From Tissierellales bacterium (GTDB taxonomy: Bacteria > Bacillota > Clostridia > Tissierellales > Tissierellaceae): a stretch of DNA of 64,000 nt. Position numbers and translations under genes: made by a program. Positions 1 to 8,599 of the stretch are shown in pieces (position 1 is the stretch's first letter; each line of letters begins with the position of its first letter). The notes under the pieces are model-generated. The model did not search any database. It saw only the letters and a program-made list of their open reading frames with translations, and was not told the DNA's origin. The DNA lies in NCBI GenBank assembly GCA_030146705.1, contig JASLBE010000044.1:62001-126000 (forward strand). Reading direction: 5' to 3'.

Positions 1-190
1 CTGCATCATCCATATCTTTTTCCTTGGCTATATTTAAAAATTTTGGTGTGATTAAAACTCCAATTATCATTGCATACAACATTGGTATAAAAACAACTGA
101 TCCTCCACCAATACTAAAACTCCTAACCCCTATTAATTCAGCTATAATAATTATTACTAAGGCCATTAAATGTAGCTTAATATTCCTCAT
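1..190 (-). CDS. DUF3100-like membrane protein, N-terminal part (cut by window edge)
   Basis: The reading frame opens with an ATG at 190 behind a GGGGGA ribosome binding site and runs off the left edge, so only about 63 residues are visible. They begin MRNIKLHLMALVIIIIAELIG, giving one strong membrane segment, then a glycine-rich turn, a second segment (FIPMLYAMIIGVLITPKF) and a charged loop. This pattern resembles the DUF3100 family of multi-pass membrane proteins, as I recall it. The gene lies 20 nt downstream of the M20 amidohydrolase on the same strand, so the two are probably co-transcribed. That would fit uptake or export of the amidohydrolase substrate or product, which is inference. 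Family membership cannot be confirmed from this fragment alone. Confidence 0.55.
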   Translation of the reverse strand, partial: MRNIKLHLMALVIIIIAELIGVRSFSIGGGSVVFIPMLYAMIIGVLITPKFLNIAKEKDMDDA

Positions 191-210
191 TTCTATTCCC
201 CCTATTTTTA

Positions 211-1419
211 CTAATCTCTATTTAAAAAATCCACTGCTCCCTGAGCAAGTAAACTGCTACCAAATTTAAACTTACTTTCATCTATTGTAAACTTTGAATT
301 GTGGTGGCCATAAACAACCCCATCTACTGGTAGGATATTGCTTAGGTAGAAAAAAGTCCCTGGAACTTCTTCTAAAAAGTAGGCCATATCCTCCCCGCCC
401 ATAAAGGGTTTTTCTAGTTCAACTATCTTGTCTTCTCCTACTATTTTCAGGGCAGACTCTTTAAAATTTTCTGTAAATTCCTTGTTGTTTATTAGGGCTG
501 GATACTTAAAATCATACTGGTACTTGTAAGTTCCACCATTGCTTTCAGTTATTCCCTTGACTACTTCTTCTATCCTCCTGGCTATCCTCTGCCTAAGTTC
601 CTTGTTAAAAGTCCTAACTGTTCCCTCTAGTTCAACCTTGTCTGGTATAATATTTTGGTTGAATCCTCCCTCAATTCTGCATATAGATAAAACTGCTGGT
701 TCTGTTGGACTTGTTTCCCTACTAATAATTTTTTGCAGGGCTTGGACTACTTCTGTTGCTAAAATAATAGGATCTACACAACTATGTGGATAGGCTCCAT
801 GGCCTCCCTTGCCTATTATTTCTATATAGACCCTGTCCATAGAAGCCATTAGCTCCTTGTAGGCTATGCCTATTTTTCCATTTCCAAGTTCTGGAGATAT
901 GCTACCAACATGGAGTCCAAGGGCTGCATCCACCTTAGGGTTTTCTAAAACACCTTCTTCTATCATTGGTTTTGCCCCTCCTGGGTATTCCTCTCCTGGT
1001 TGGAACATAAGCTTTACATTTCCCCTGAACTTATCCTTGTTTTCATTTAAAACCTTGGCTGCTCCCAGTAGGATTGCAGCATGGGCATCATGGCCACAGG
1101 CGTGCATACATCCGTTTTTAGATGCAAAGGGAAGTCCTGTTTCTTCTTCTATTGGTAGCCCATCCATATCAGCCCTCAAGGCTATAGTTTTTCCTTCTCC
1201 CAGGCCCCCTTTTATAAGTCCTACTACTGCGTTGCCTTCTATTAAAGTTTCATAAGGTATATTAAATTCCCTTAGTTTGTTTTGAACATAGGCACTTGTT
1301 TTTGGTAGGTTTAAACCTAGTTCTGGTATTTGGTGGAGGTCCCTTCTCCAAGCAATAATATCTTCTTCAATTTTTTCAACTTCTCCTAAAATATCAAAAT
1401 CCAACCCTTGTTTTTTCAT
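211..1419 (-). CDS. M20 family metallopeptidase / N-acyl-amino-acid amidohydrolase
   Basis: A 402-residue cytoplasmic enzyme of the M20D (hippurate hydrolase/amidohydrolase) type, which hydrolyses N-acyl or N-aryl amino acids and some dipeptides. Visible family marks are WRRDLHQIPELG near the N-terminus, RADMDGLPIEEETG, the metal-binding HACGHDAHAA around residue 105-115, and GEEYPGGAKPMIEEG carrying the catalytic Glu. Late HH and GGEDMA motifs supply further ligands. Length is normal for the family. The ATG follows a clear AAAGGGGGA site. It reads into the DUF3100-like gene, suggesting a two-gene unit for scavenging a conjugated amino acid. Exact substrate cannot be told from sequence. Confidence 0.9.
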   Translation of the reverse strand: MKKQGLDFDILGEVEKIEEDIIAWRRDLHQIPELGLNLPKTSAYVQNKLREFNIPYETLIEGNAVVGLIKGGLGEGKTIALRADMDGLPIEEETGLPFASKNGCMHACGHDAHAAILLGAAKVLNENKDKFRGNVKLMFQPGEEYPGGAKPMIEEGVLENPKVDAALGLHVGSISPELGNGKIGIAYKELMASMDRVYIEIIGKGGHGAYPHSCVDPIILATEVVQALQKIISRETSPTEPAVLSICRIEGGFNQNIIPDKVELEGTVRTFNKELRQRIARRIEEVVKGITESNGGTYKYQYDFKYPALINNKEFTENFKESALKIVGEDKIVELEKPFMGGEDMAYFLEEVPGTFFYLSNILPVDGVVYGHHNSKFTIDESKFKFGSSLLAQGAVDFLNRD

Positions 1420-1442
1420 TTTAAATCCCCCTTTTAAATATA

Positions 1443-1476
1443 AAGAAGCGTCCTTTAAAAATAAAGGACGCTTCTT
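1443..1476 (-). terminator. Perfect 14-bp stem-loop, terminator-like
   Basis: Arms 1443-1456 and 1463-1476 pair perfectly around a 6-nt loop. On the minus strand it follows the small peptide gene and precedes the amidohydrolase start, so it probably ends or attenuates the peptide transcript. The trailing T-run is interrupted, so strength is uncertain. Confidence 0.6.
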
Positions 1477-1497
1477 AATTTCAACACTATTTTAACC

Positions 1498-1525
1498 TAA
1501 TATTATTGCGCAGCCAATAATATTA
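1498..1525. repeat. 11-bp inverted repeat, hairpin downstream of the small peptide gene
   Basis: TAATATTATTG and CAATAATATTA face each other around six bases. It lies in the 3' region of the small-peptide transcript (minus strand), together with a weaker inverted repeat at about 1541-1563. The region 1477-1652 otherwise shows no credible gene. It may be a transcript-stabilising hairpin or a protein-binding palindrome. Confidence 0.4.
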
Positions 1526-1652
1526 TATACAAAAAATAATCCCTTTTCTAAAGTTTAGAATGGGAAAAATAGTTTAAAACTATATTAAATTTTCGTAGGT
1601 AAATATAAAACCTAGTAACTTAAGCCTAGGCTAACTTTGAAAAATATTATGC

Positions 1653-1841
1653 TTATAATAAGTTAAGAATATCTCTACTAGTTAAAACACAGCTTAAACC
1701 TATTTCTCCTAATATTAAGTTTTCATAAAAACCCCTTTCACAAGTGGTAGTTGTGGAACCACAGGACGATGTCCCCGTACTTGTGGAAGTTATATTAGTA
1801 GAAACGGATATTAAATTTAAGTTTTTAACTAGGTTAAACAT
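1653..1841 (-). CDS. 62-residue Ser/Thr/Cys-rich peptide, candidate modified-peptide precursor (unknown)
   Basis: I do not recognise this gene. The ATG at 1841 follows an excellent GGGAGGTAAG site. A longer upstream in-frame ATG (1943) is rejected because the promoter -10 box lies inside that extension. The product starts with an amphipathic stretch (MFNLVKNLNL). Residues 12-34 are then extraordinarily hydroxyl-rich: 16 of 23 are Ser or Thr and two are Cys (C27, C34). A charged linker and a hydrophobic tail with a third Cys (C51) follow. This looks like a ribosomally made, post-translationally modified peptide (dehydrated, lanthionine- or azole-type), but the rich block is central rather than C-terminal. 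No maturase, transporter or immunity gene is visible nearby. It could also be a small secreted or regulatory peptide. Confidence 0.6.
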   Translation of the reverse strand: MFNLVKNLNLISVSTNITSTSTGTSSCGSTTTTCERGFYENLILGEIGLSCVLTSRDILNLL

Positions 1842-1914
1842 ATTCTTACCTCCCTTATAAAGTATTCTTATATTTTTCTTTAATATATTTACTTTGGTTT
1901 TTTTCGTTGGGCTA

Positions 1915-1943
1915 ACTATATCATAATTTTTTTTATTCTGCAA
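1915..1943 (-). promoter_or_regulatory. Promoter of the small peptide gene
   Basis: On the minus strand a -35 box TTGCAG (1938-1943) and a -10 box TATAGT (1915-1920) are separated by exactly 17 bases. Transcription should start near 1907, giving a leader of about 65 nt before the ATG at 1841. Confidence 0.75.
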
Positions 1944-1985
1944 GGAGATTTTCAGAATTTTTTAATTTACCCTAAAATTCCCATT

Positions 1986-2027
1986 AAAAAAACCAAGTAA
2001 GCTTGGGTTAAATCCCAAGTTACTCGG
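1986..2027 (-). terminator. Terminator of uvrB-uvrA
   Basis: Just past the uvrA stop the minus strand carries a long near-perfect stem (arms 1993-2007 and 2014-2027) followed by seven T. It isolates the uvr operon from the peptide gene downstream. Confidence 0.85.
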
Positions 2028-2039
2028 CCATAATTCTTA

Positions 2040-4874
2040 TTATTTTTTTAATACATCTTTTAAAAATTGACCAGTATAGGACTTCTTAACCTTGGCAACC
2101 TCTTCTGGAGTTCCCTTGGCAACTACTTCTCCACCCTTTTCTCCACCTTCTGGCCCTAGGTCTATAATATAGTCAGCAGTTTTTATAACATCCAAATTAT
2201 GTTCTATAACAACCACTGTATTTCCAGCCTCAACCAGCCTGTCTAAAACCCTTATAAGCCTATGAATATCTGCACTATGGAGCCCCGTAGTAGGCTCATC
2301 TAAAATATAGACAGTCTTACCAGTAGACCTTTTAGAAAGCTCTGTTGCAAGTTTTACCCTTTGGGCTTCTCCTCCTGAAAGCTCTGTTGAAGACTGGCCA
2401 AGTTTTATATATCCCAACCCTACATCACTTAAGGTTTCTAATTTTCTTTTTATCCTAGGTATATTTTGGAAAAATTCAAGGGCCTCCTCCACAGTCATAT
2501 CTAAAATATCAGAAATATTTTTCTCCCTATACTTAACCTGTAGGGTTTCCCTATTATATCTCTTTCCATTACAAACCTCACAAGGAACATAAACATCAGA
2601 TAGGAAATGCATTTCAACCTTTATTATCCCATCTCCCTTGCAGGCCTCACACCTTCCCCCCTTGACATTAAAACTAAACCTACCTTTTTCATAACCCCTC
2701 ATTTTAGCCTCATTAGTCATAGCAAAAAGTTCCCTTATTTCATCAAATACTCCTGTATAAGTTGCAGGATTACTCCTTGGAGTCCTACCAATAGGACTTT
2801 GGTCTATATCTATTACCTTGTCTAAATTCTCCAATCCCTTTATTGACTTATACTTGCCTGGCCTAATCCTTGCATTGTTTAATTTTTGTGCTAAAACCTT
2901 ATATAAGACCTCATTTGTTAGGGAGGATTTGCCTGAACCACTAACGCCAGTAATACAAGTAAACAAGCCTAGGGGTAGCTTAACATTTATCTTTTTTAAA
3001 TTATTTTCTTCAGCCCCCCTTATCTCCAACCAGTTTTTCCCTGGTTTCCTCCTCTCCTTAGGAATTTCTATCTTTTTCCTACCAGAAAGATATTGGCCCG
3101 TTATGGAATCCTTGCTTTTCTTTATTTCCTCAACATCTCCCTGGGCAACAACATAACCACCATGGACTCCCGCCCCTGGTCCTATATCAACAATATGGTC
3201 TGCCATATACATAGTATCTTCATCATGCTCAACAACAATCAGGGTATTTCCTAGTTCTGTTAACTCCCTCAAGGTTTTTAAAAGCATAGTATTATCCCTT
3301 TGGTGAAGGCCTATACTAGGCTCGTCTAGAACATAAATAACCCCAACTAAGGAAGAACCTATTTGGGTAGCCAGCCTAATCCTTTGGGCCTCACCACCTG
3401 AAAGAGTGCCTGCCATCCTAGACAGGGTTAAATAGTCTAGCCCAACATTTACAAGGAAGTTAAGCCTTTCCTTAACCTCTCTTAAAATTTGCTCTGCTAT
3501 TATCTCCTCTTTTTCACTTAACTCTAAACTTGAGAAAAACTCCAGGCTCTTACTTATGGACATATCAGTAGTTTCTATTATATTCTTACCAGCTATCTTA
3601 ATAGATAAGACCTCATCTTTAAGCCTCCTACCCTTACACTTTGGACACTGGTTTTCAACCATATAGGCCTCTATTTTCCTCCTCATAAAGTCTGAATTAG
3701 TGGTCCTATACCTTCTTTCAAAATTAGGGATTATCCCCTCAAATTTTCCCTCATAGGTCTTTTTCTTGCCTGACTTTTCATACTGGGATAAAAATTCAAA
3801 CTCTATATCATTTTCACTACCATATAAAAGGTCATTAACCAATTCCTTAGGAGCATTCTTTATTGGTTCATCTGGTGAAAATTTATGGAGCCTACAAAGA
3901 CTTTGAAAAACTTCATAATAGTAGGTGTCCTTAGTGGAATTTGCAAAGGGAGCCAGGGCCCCCTTATTAATACTTAAGTCCCCATTTGGGATTATAAGTT
4001 CTGGGTCAACTTCCTTGTGAAAACCTAGACCCTCACAATTATCACACATACCAAAGGGGCTATTAAAAGAAAACATCCTAGTCGATATTTCTTCTATGGC
4101 TATATTACAATCTGGGCAGGCTAGTTTTTCACTAAACATAACCCTTTCTTCATCTTGTAAATACTCTACAATCACTAGTCCATCTGCCATCTTTAAGGCT
4201 GTTTCTAAAGAGTCTGAGAGCCTATCTTCCATCCCATCTTTTTTTATAAGCCTATCTACAACAACTTCTATTGTATGCTTCTTATTTTTATCTAGGATAA
4301 TATCTTCAGATATATCCCTCATTTCACCATCTACAATTAACCTTATAAAGCCCTCTCTTTGGATTTCCTCCAGGACCTTAACATGGCCTCCCTTTTGCCC
4401 CCTAATTAAGGGAGCAAGTATATGCATCCTAGTTCCCTCCTCCTTCTCCATTATATTATCAACAATCTGCTCAACAGTTTGACTTTGGATTTTTTTACCA
4501 CAAACTGGGCAGTAAGGAACCCCTATCCTGGCAAATAGGAGTCTTAAGTAGTCATAGACTTCCGTTACTGTTCCCACAGTTGACCTTGGATTTCTAGATG
4601 TAGTTTTCTGGTCTATAGATATTGAAGGAGACAAGCCCTCTATATATTCCACATTTGGCTTATCCATTTGTCCTAAAAACTGCCTTGCATAACTAGATAA
4701 GCTTTCTACATACCTCCTTTGCCCTTCTGCATAAATCGTATCAAAAGCCAGGGAAGACTTTCCAGACCCTGATAGGCCAGTTATTACTACAAACTTATTC
4801 CTAGGAATTTTAAGGTCTATATTCTTTAAATTGTTTTCCTTGGCTCCCTTTATTACTATTTGGTCCTTTGTCAT
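2040..4874 (-). CDS. uvrA: Excinuclease ABC subunit A
   Basis: UvrA scans DNA for bulky lesions as a dimer and loads UvrB in nucleotide excision repair. The 944-residue product has the two ABC ATPase modules: first Walker [10 protein letters not shown] near residue 35 and second GVSGSGKSS near residue 635. It also has both signature LSGGEAQR motifs and CxxC zinc fingers ([29 protein letters not shown]). A frame extension to a GTG at 4886 exists, but the ATG at 4874 has the AGAGGTGG site at proper spacing, so I start there. It lies 15 nt after uvrB in the same operon and is thus under the LexA box upstream of uvrB. Confidence 0.98.
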   Translation of the reverse strand: MTKDQIVIKGAKENNLKNIDLKIPRNKFVVITGLSGSGKSSLAFDTIYAEGQRRYVESLSSYARQFLGQMDKPNVEYIEGLSPSISIDQKTTSRNPRSTVGTVTEVYDYLRLLFARIGVPYCPVCGKKIQSQTVEQIVDNIMEKEEGTRMHILAPLIRGQKGGHVKVLEEIQREGFIRLIVDGEMRDISEDIILDKNKKHTIEVVVDRLIKKDGMEDRLSDSLETALKMADGLVIVEYLQDEERVMFSEKLACPDCNIAIEEISTRMFSFNSPFGMCDNCEGLGFHKEVDPELIIPNGDLSINKGALAPFANSTKDTYYYEVFQSLCRLHKFSPDEPIKNAPKELVNDLLYGSENDIEFEFLSQYEKSGKKKTYEGKFEGIIPNFERRYRTTNSDFMRRKIEAYMVENQCPKCKGRRLKDEVLSIKIAGKNIIETTDMSISKSLEFFSSLELSEKEEIIAEQILREVKERLNFLVNVGLDYLTLSRMAGTLSGGEAQRIRLATQIGSSLVGVIYVLDEPSIGLHQRDNTMLLKTLRELTELGNTLIVVEHDEDTMYMADHIVDIGPGAGVHGGYVVAQGDVEEIKKSKDSITGQYLSGRKKIEIPKERRKPGKNWLEIRGAEENNLKKINVKLPLGLFTCITGVSGSGKSSLTNEVLYKVLAQKLNNARIRPGKYKSIKGLENLDKVIDIDQSPIGRTPRSNPATYTGVFDEIRELFAMTNEAKMRGYEKGRFSFNVKGGRCEACKGDGIIKVEMHFLSDVYVPCEVCNGKRYNRETLQVKYREKNISDILDMTVEEALEFFQNIPRIKRKLETLSDVGLGYIKLGQSSTELSGGEAQRVKLATELSKRSTGKTVYILDEPTTGLHSADIHRLIRVLDRLVEAGNTVVVIEHNLDVIKTADYIIDLGPEGGEKGGEVVAKGTPEEVAKVKKSYTGQFLKDVLKK

Positions 4875-4889
4875 AAATTTATCCACCTC

Positions 4890-6848
4890 TTATAGTTTAT
4901 TCCTTAGTTCACTAATCCTATCCCTAAATTCTGCTGCTTTTTCAAAATTTAACTCTTCGGCCTCCTTGAGCATCCTTCTCTCTAGCTCATCTACCATAGC
5001 CTCTATCTCTTCTCTAGTTAAGTCATCCTCATAGCTTCCACTATCTTCAGCCACAATAGTAGCCTCTATTATATCCCTTACTTCTTTAGTTATAGACCTT
5101 GGGGTAATATTATTATCCTTATTATACTTATCTTGGATTTCCCTTCTTCTTTCTGTTTCCATTATAGTAAATTTCATAGAATCTGTAATACTATCTCCAT
5201 ACATAATTACCTTACCTAAAATATTTCTAGCTGCCCTTCCTGAAGTTTGCATAAGGGAAGTTTTAGACCTTAAAAAACCCTCCTTATCTGCATCTAAAAT
5301 AGCAACTAAGGATACTTCTGGCAAGTCTAACCCCTCTCTTAAAAGGTTTATGCCCACTAGGACATCATATTTCCCAAGTCTTAAGTCTCTAATTATTTCC
5401 ATCCTTTCAATAGTATCTATATCAGAATGAAGGTAGGTTACCCTGATGCCTATTTCTTCAAAATAATTAGTCAAATCCTCAGCCATAACCTTGGTTAAGG
5501 TCGTAACTAGAACCCTTTCCTTCCTAGCCACAACCTCATTTATTTCATTTATTAAATCATCTATTTGGTTCTTAGTTGGCCTAACTTCTATTTCTGGGTC
5601 CAAAAGACCAGTAGGCCTTATTATCTGCTCTACATCCCTTTGACTATGGTCTGCCTCATAAGGTCCAGGTGTAGCAGAAACATATATTATTTGGTTGACC
5701 AAGTCTTCAAATTCATTAAATTTTAAGGGCCTATTATCAAGGGCTGATGGAAGCCTAAAACCATAGTCAACTAGGTTTTGCTTCCTAGCCCTATCCCCAT
5801 TAAACATCCCTCTTATTTGTGGAATTGTTGCATGGGACTCATCTATTATCATTAAAAAATCATCTGGAAAATAATCTATTAGGGTAAAGGGCCTACTGCC
5901 TTCCTCCCTACCACTTAGGTGCCTGGAATAGTTTTCTATCCCTTGGCAAAAACCCATCTCTTTAAGCATTTCTATGTCATACCTAGTTCTTTGCTCCAAT
6001 CTTTGGGCCTCTAGTAGCTTGTCTTGATCCCTAAGTTCCTTCAACCTTTCATCTAATTCCTTCTCTATACTAATAATTGCCTTTTCCACTTTTTCATCTG
6101 TAGTTGCAAAGTGGGAGGCTGGAAAAATAGAAATATGGGTCCTAAGTCCTATAATCTCTCCAGTCAAATAGTTAACCTCTACTATTCTATCTATCTCATC
6201 GCCAAAAAATTCTACCCTTATGGTATTTTCACTTGACCCTGCTGGAAATATTTCTAAAACATCTCCCCTAACTCTAAAGGTCCCCCTTTCAAAGTTAATA
6301 TCATTTCTTATATATTGGATATCTATTAGCTTTTTCATAATTTCATTCCTATCTCTTTCCATACCAGGTCTTAAGGATACCACTAGGTTTTCATAGTCTA
6401 TTGGGTCACCTAGACCATAAATACAAGAAACAGATGCAACTATTATTACATCCTTTCTCTCGTACAAGGCAGCTGTTGCAGAGTGCCTTAGCTTATCTAT
6501 TTCATCATTAATAGAAGCATCCTTGGCTATATAAGTATCTGATTGTGGTACATAGGCCTCTGGCTGGTAGTAGTCGTAGTAGCTAACAAAATATTCTACT
6601 GCATTTTCAGGAAAAAACTCCTTAAACTCTGATGCCAATTGGTAGGCAAGTGTTTTATTATGGGCTATTACAAGGGTGGGTTTTTGAACCCTTTCTATTA
6701 TATTAGCCATAGTAAAAGTTTTACCAGATCCTGTAACACCTACAAGGGTTTGGTGCTTTAACTTTTCCATTATCCCATCTGATAGTTTGTCTATTGCCTG
6801 GGGCTGGTCCCCTGTTGGCTTGAATTTTGAATGTATTTTAAATTCCAT
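4890..6848 (-). CDS. uvrB: Excinuclease ABC subunit B
   Basis: UvrB is the damage-verification helicase of nucleotide excision repair. It is loaded by UvrA and then recruits UvrC. The 652-residue protein shows Walker [10 protein letters not shown] near residue 40, the aromatic beta-hairpin region ([12 protein letters not shown], about residues 92-105) that threads DNA, DESH in motif II, later helicase motifs (SGRAARN) and a C-terminal UVR motif (about 615-650) that binds UvrC. Length is standard. The ATG follows AAGGAGATG. First gene of uvrB-uvrA, preceded by a strong promoter and a LexA operator. Confidence 0.98.
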   Translation of the reverse strand: MEFKIHSKFKPTGDQPQAIDKLSDGIMEKLKHQTLVGVTGSGKTFTMANIIERVQKPTLVIAHNKTLAYQLASEFKEFFPENAVEYFVSYYDYYQPEAYVPQSDTYIAKDASINDEIDKLRHSATAALYERKDVIIVASVSCIYGLGDPIDYENLVVSLRPGMERDRNEIMKKLIDIQYIRNDINFERGTFRVRGDVLEIFPAGSSENTIRVEFFGDEIDRIVEVNYLTGEIIGLRTHISIFPASHFATTDEKVEKAIISIEKELDERLKELRDQDKLLEAQRLEQRTRYDIEMLKEMGFCQGIENYSRHLSGREEGSRPFTLIDYFPDDFLMIIDESHATIPQIRGMFNGDRARKQNLVDYGFRLPSALDNRPLKFNEFEDLVNQIIYVSATPGPYEADHSQRDVEQIIRPTGLLDPEIEVRPTKNQIDDLINEINEVVARKERVLVTTLTKVMAEDLTNYFEEIGIRVTYLHSDIDTIERMEIIRDLRLGKYDVLVGINLLREGLDLPEVSLVAILDADKEGFLRSKTSLMQTSGRAARNILGKVIMYGDSITDSMKFTIMETERRREIQDKYNKDNNITPRSITKEVRDIIEATIVAEDSGSYEDDLTREEIEAMVDELERRMLKEAEELNFEKAAEFRDRISELRNKL

Positions 6849-6863
6849 ATTTACATCTCCTTA

Positions 6864-6875
6864 GAACACATGTTC
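6864..6875 (-). promoter_or_regulatory. LexA (SOS) box upstream of uvrB
   Basis: GAACATGTGTTC on the minus strand is a perfect GAAC-N4-GTTC palindrome, the Firmicute/Clostridial LexA operator core. It lies between the uvrB promoter and the ribosome binding site, where bound LexA would block elongation or clearance. Confidence 0.85.
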
Positions 6876-6890
6876 ATTTTAAGTATATCT

Positions 6891-6918
6891 ATTATATAGT
6901 ATAAGTTTAATTTGTCAA
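6891..6918 (-). promoter_or_regulatory. Promoter of uvrB-uvrA
   Basis: Consensus TTGACA (6913-6918) and TATAAT (6891-6896) with a 16-base spacer on the minus strand, about 15 bases upstream of the LexA box. Confidence 0.85.
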
Positions 6919-6929
6919 AACCTCATTAT

Positions 6930-6957
6930 TTGACTTTACCCCAAAGTATAGTAAAAT
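6930..6957 (+). promoter_or_regulatory. Promoter of the lipoprotein gene
   Basis: TTGACT (6930-6935) and TAAAAT (6952-6957) with 16 bases between, about 19 bases before the lipoprotein ATG. It is divergent from the uvrB promoter. Confidence 0.6.
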
Positions 6958-6975
6958 ATAGAAAAGGAGGGAAAA

Positions 6976-8538
6976 ATGAACAAAAAAATAATATTTATCA
7001 CACTAATAATGCTACTATTTTTAACAGCTTGTAACCCTTTTAAGCCCAAAGATTCCAGGAGTAAAGTCCAGGAAATTGACTTTGAGATAGAAAAGGTCCA
7101 ACTGACTAAATTATTTCAAAAAACAGAAGCATATGCTGAATTTAAGCCCAAGCTAAATCCTAGTAATCCTAACGAAAGGCTAAGGCTTGTAATATCAGCT
7201 GGACTTAATGAGGCTTCTGGCCTAGAAGTAAATAAAATAGTAAGGGATAATAATGATTTAAATATATATATAAATACATTAAATGGTAAGTCTAGTAGCC
7301 TAGTTATTCCCCAGGCCATTGTTTTAATTGATTCTGAGGATATTGTTTCCACTAATAATATAAAGTTTAATATTATTGATGAAACTGACTTAGAGCCTAT
7401 TAAGCTAAAGATTGAATACAATGATGCCCTTAGTATTATTGAATCTAAGTTTAAGCTTAATACTATTATTAGTCCCAGTATAAATCTTTTTAAAAGTGCT
7501 GGTGACCTAATTTGGGAAATAATTTATGATCCTGTTATGGACAAGTCCGAAAAAACTCTACCCCTAGTCAAGCTAAAGGTAAAGATTGATGCCAATAGTG
7601 GGGATATTGTTTCAGAAAATAAGATAAAGCTTTCTTATCCTCTAGATACTGGAAATATAATTGGTTTTTATAAGGATAAGTACATAGTCTATAAGAAAGA
7701 TTTAAGCGAAAAGGATAAAACCAGGGAAGAACTCTGGCTATACAATATTTTTTCTAATGAGAAAAGCCTACTTTTTTCTTCAGAGTTTCAAATAAGCAAT
7801 GCCCATATTAATAATAGTGGGTCCTATATTTCTTTTATTGAAACCAATGGCTCTGGATCTAATTTGTATATAGTTCCTAGCTATAATAAAAAAGCTTATA
7901 AGTTTTCTAGTGAAAAAGATATTAATCCTGTTCTAAACAACTGGATAGACAACGATAATATCTGCCTAGTAGAAGTTGTAGGAAATAAGTCTATTATTTA
8001 TAACTACAATCTTCCAAAAAATAAACTTACTGAGATTGCATCTTTGGATAAGAAAATAAGTAGCTTGGCTAGTAGGGCCAATAGATTTTTATTTATTGAA
8101 GAAGATGTTTCTACCTTCAATGATAATATCTATATAACTAAAGATTTCAAGGACTTAGACTTAATAGACCAGGGCTATAATCCTAAATTTTTAAATGATA
8201 ATACCCTTGCCTATATGAAATCTAAGGAATCTAAAGAAGAAAACTATATTTATATATACAATCTTGAAAAAGAGGCCTTAAAATTTAAATTTGATGGGTT
8301 AATTCCTAACTACCAGGTAGTAGATGACTTTAGTCTGGTCTACCCTATAAAATCTGATGGCTATAATAGCTATATTTTAAAAGAATATAACTACAGGGAT
8401 GACTCTTTAAAGGAGTTTTCATCATCAATTACAGATAAAACCTATTATAGCAAGGGGGCAAATAGGATCTATATTAACCTAAATTCACCCTTTGAAAGCG
8501 AAAATAATATGCTTATTTATCCTTTAGCCTTAAAATAG
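6976..8538 (+). CDS. Large lipoprotein with predicted beta-propeller C-terminal half
   Basis: The 520-residue protein starts with a lipoprotein signal peptide and the lipobox LTAC (Cys19), so it should be anchored on the outer face of the membrane. Residues of about 60-235 look like repeated PepSY-like alpha/beta folds (short beta strands, LIWEIIYD, then KVKIDANSGDIVSENKI). From about 250 on, there are repeated strand blocks (ELWLYNIF, YISFIETNGSGSNLYIV, YIYIYNLEKEALKF) like a WD40/TolB-type propeller. I do not recognise a specific family or function. It is monocistronic, with a good AAGGAGGG site, its own promoter and a terminator shared with the convergent protease gene. Confidence 0.8.
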   Translation: MNKKIIFITLIMLLFLTACNPFKPKDSRSKVQEIDFEIEKVQLTKLFQKTEAYAEFKPKLNPSNPNERLRLVISAGLNEASGLEVNKIVRDNNDLNIYINTLNGKSSSLVIPQAIVLIDSEDIVSTNNIKFNIIDETDLEPIKLKIEYNDALSIIESKFKLNTIISPSINLFKSAGDLIWEIIYDPVMDKSEKTLPLVKLKVKIDANSGDIVSENKIKLSYPLDTGNIIGFYKDKYIVYKKDLSEKDKTREELWLYNIFSNEKSLLFSSEFQISNAHINNSGSYISFIETNGSGSNLYIVPSYNKKAYKFSSEKDINPVLNNWIDNDNICLVEVVGNKSIIYNYNLPKNKLTEIASLDKKISSLASRANRFLFIEEDVSTFNDNIYITKDFKDLDLIDQGYNPKFLNDNTLAYMKSKESKEENYIYIYNLEKEALKFKFDGLIPNYQVVDDFSLVYPIKSDGYNSYILKEYNYRDDSLKEFSSSITDKTYYSKGANRIYINLNSPFESENNMLIYPLALK

Positions 8539-8553
8539 TTGTGATTTTAAAAG

Positions 8554-8599
8554 AATAAATAAAAATGACTAGACCTAGGTCTAGTCATTTTTATTTATT
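8554..8599. terminator. Bidirectional terminator, 46-bp perfect palindrome
   Basis: A fully symmetric 46-base palindrome centred on CCTAGG with A-runs on the left and T-runs on the right. It serves both the lipoprotein gene (plus) and the S41 protease operon (minus), and overlaps the protease stop codon. Confidence 0.9.

Noticed and set aside
24..269. 81-residue plus-strand frame at the left edge
   Set aside because: It is the antisense shadow of the DUF3100-like gene and the end of the amidohydrolase; no ribosome binding site.
866..1255. 129-residue plus-strand frame
   Set aside because: Antisense to the M20 amidohydrolase, Pro/Ser-rich shadow composition and no start signal.
1842..1943. 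N-terminal extension of the Ser/Thr/Cys-rich peptide to an ATG at 1943
   Set aside because: The promoter -35 and -10 boxes lie inside the extension, so it would not be transcribed, and there is no ribosome binding site before that ATG.
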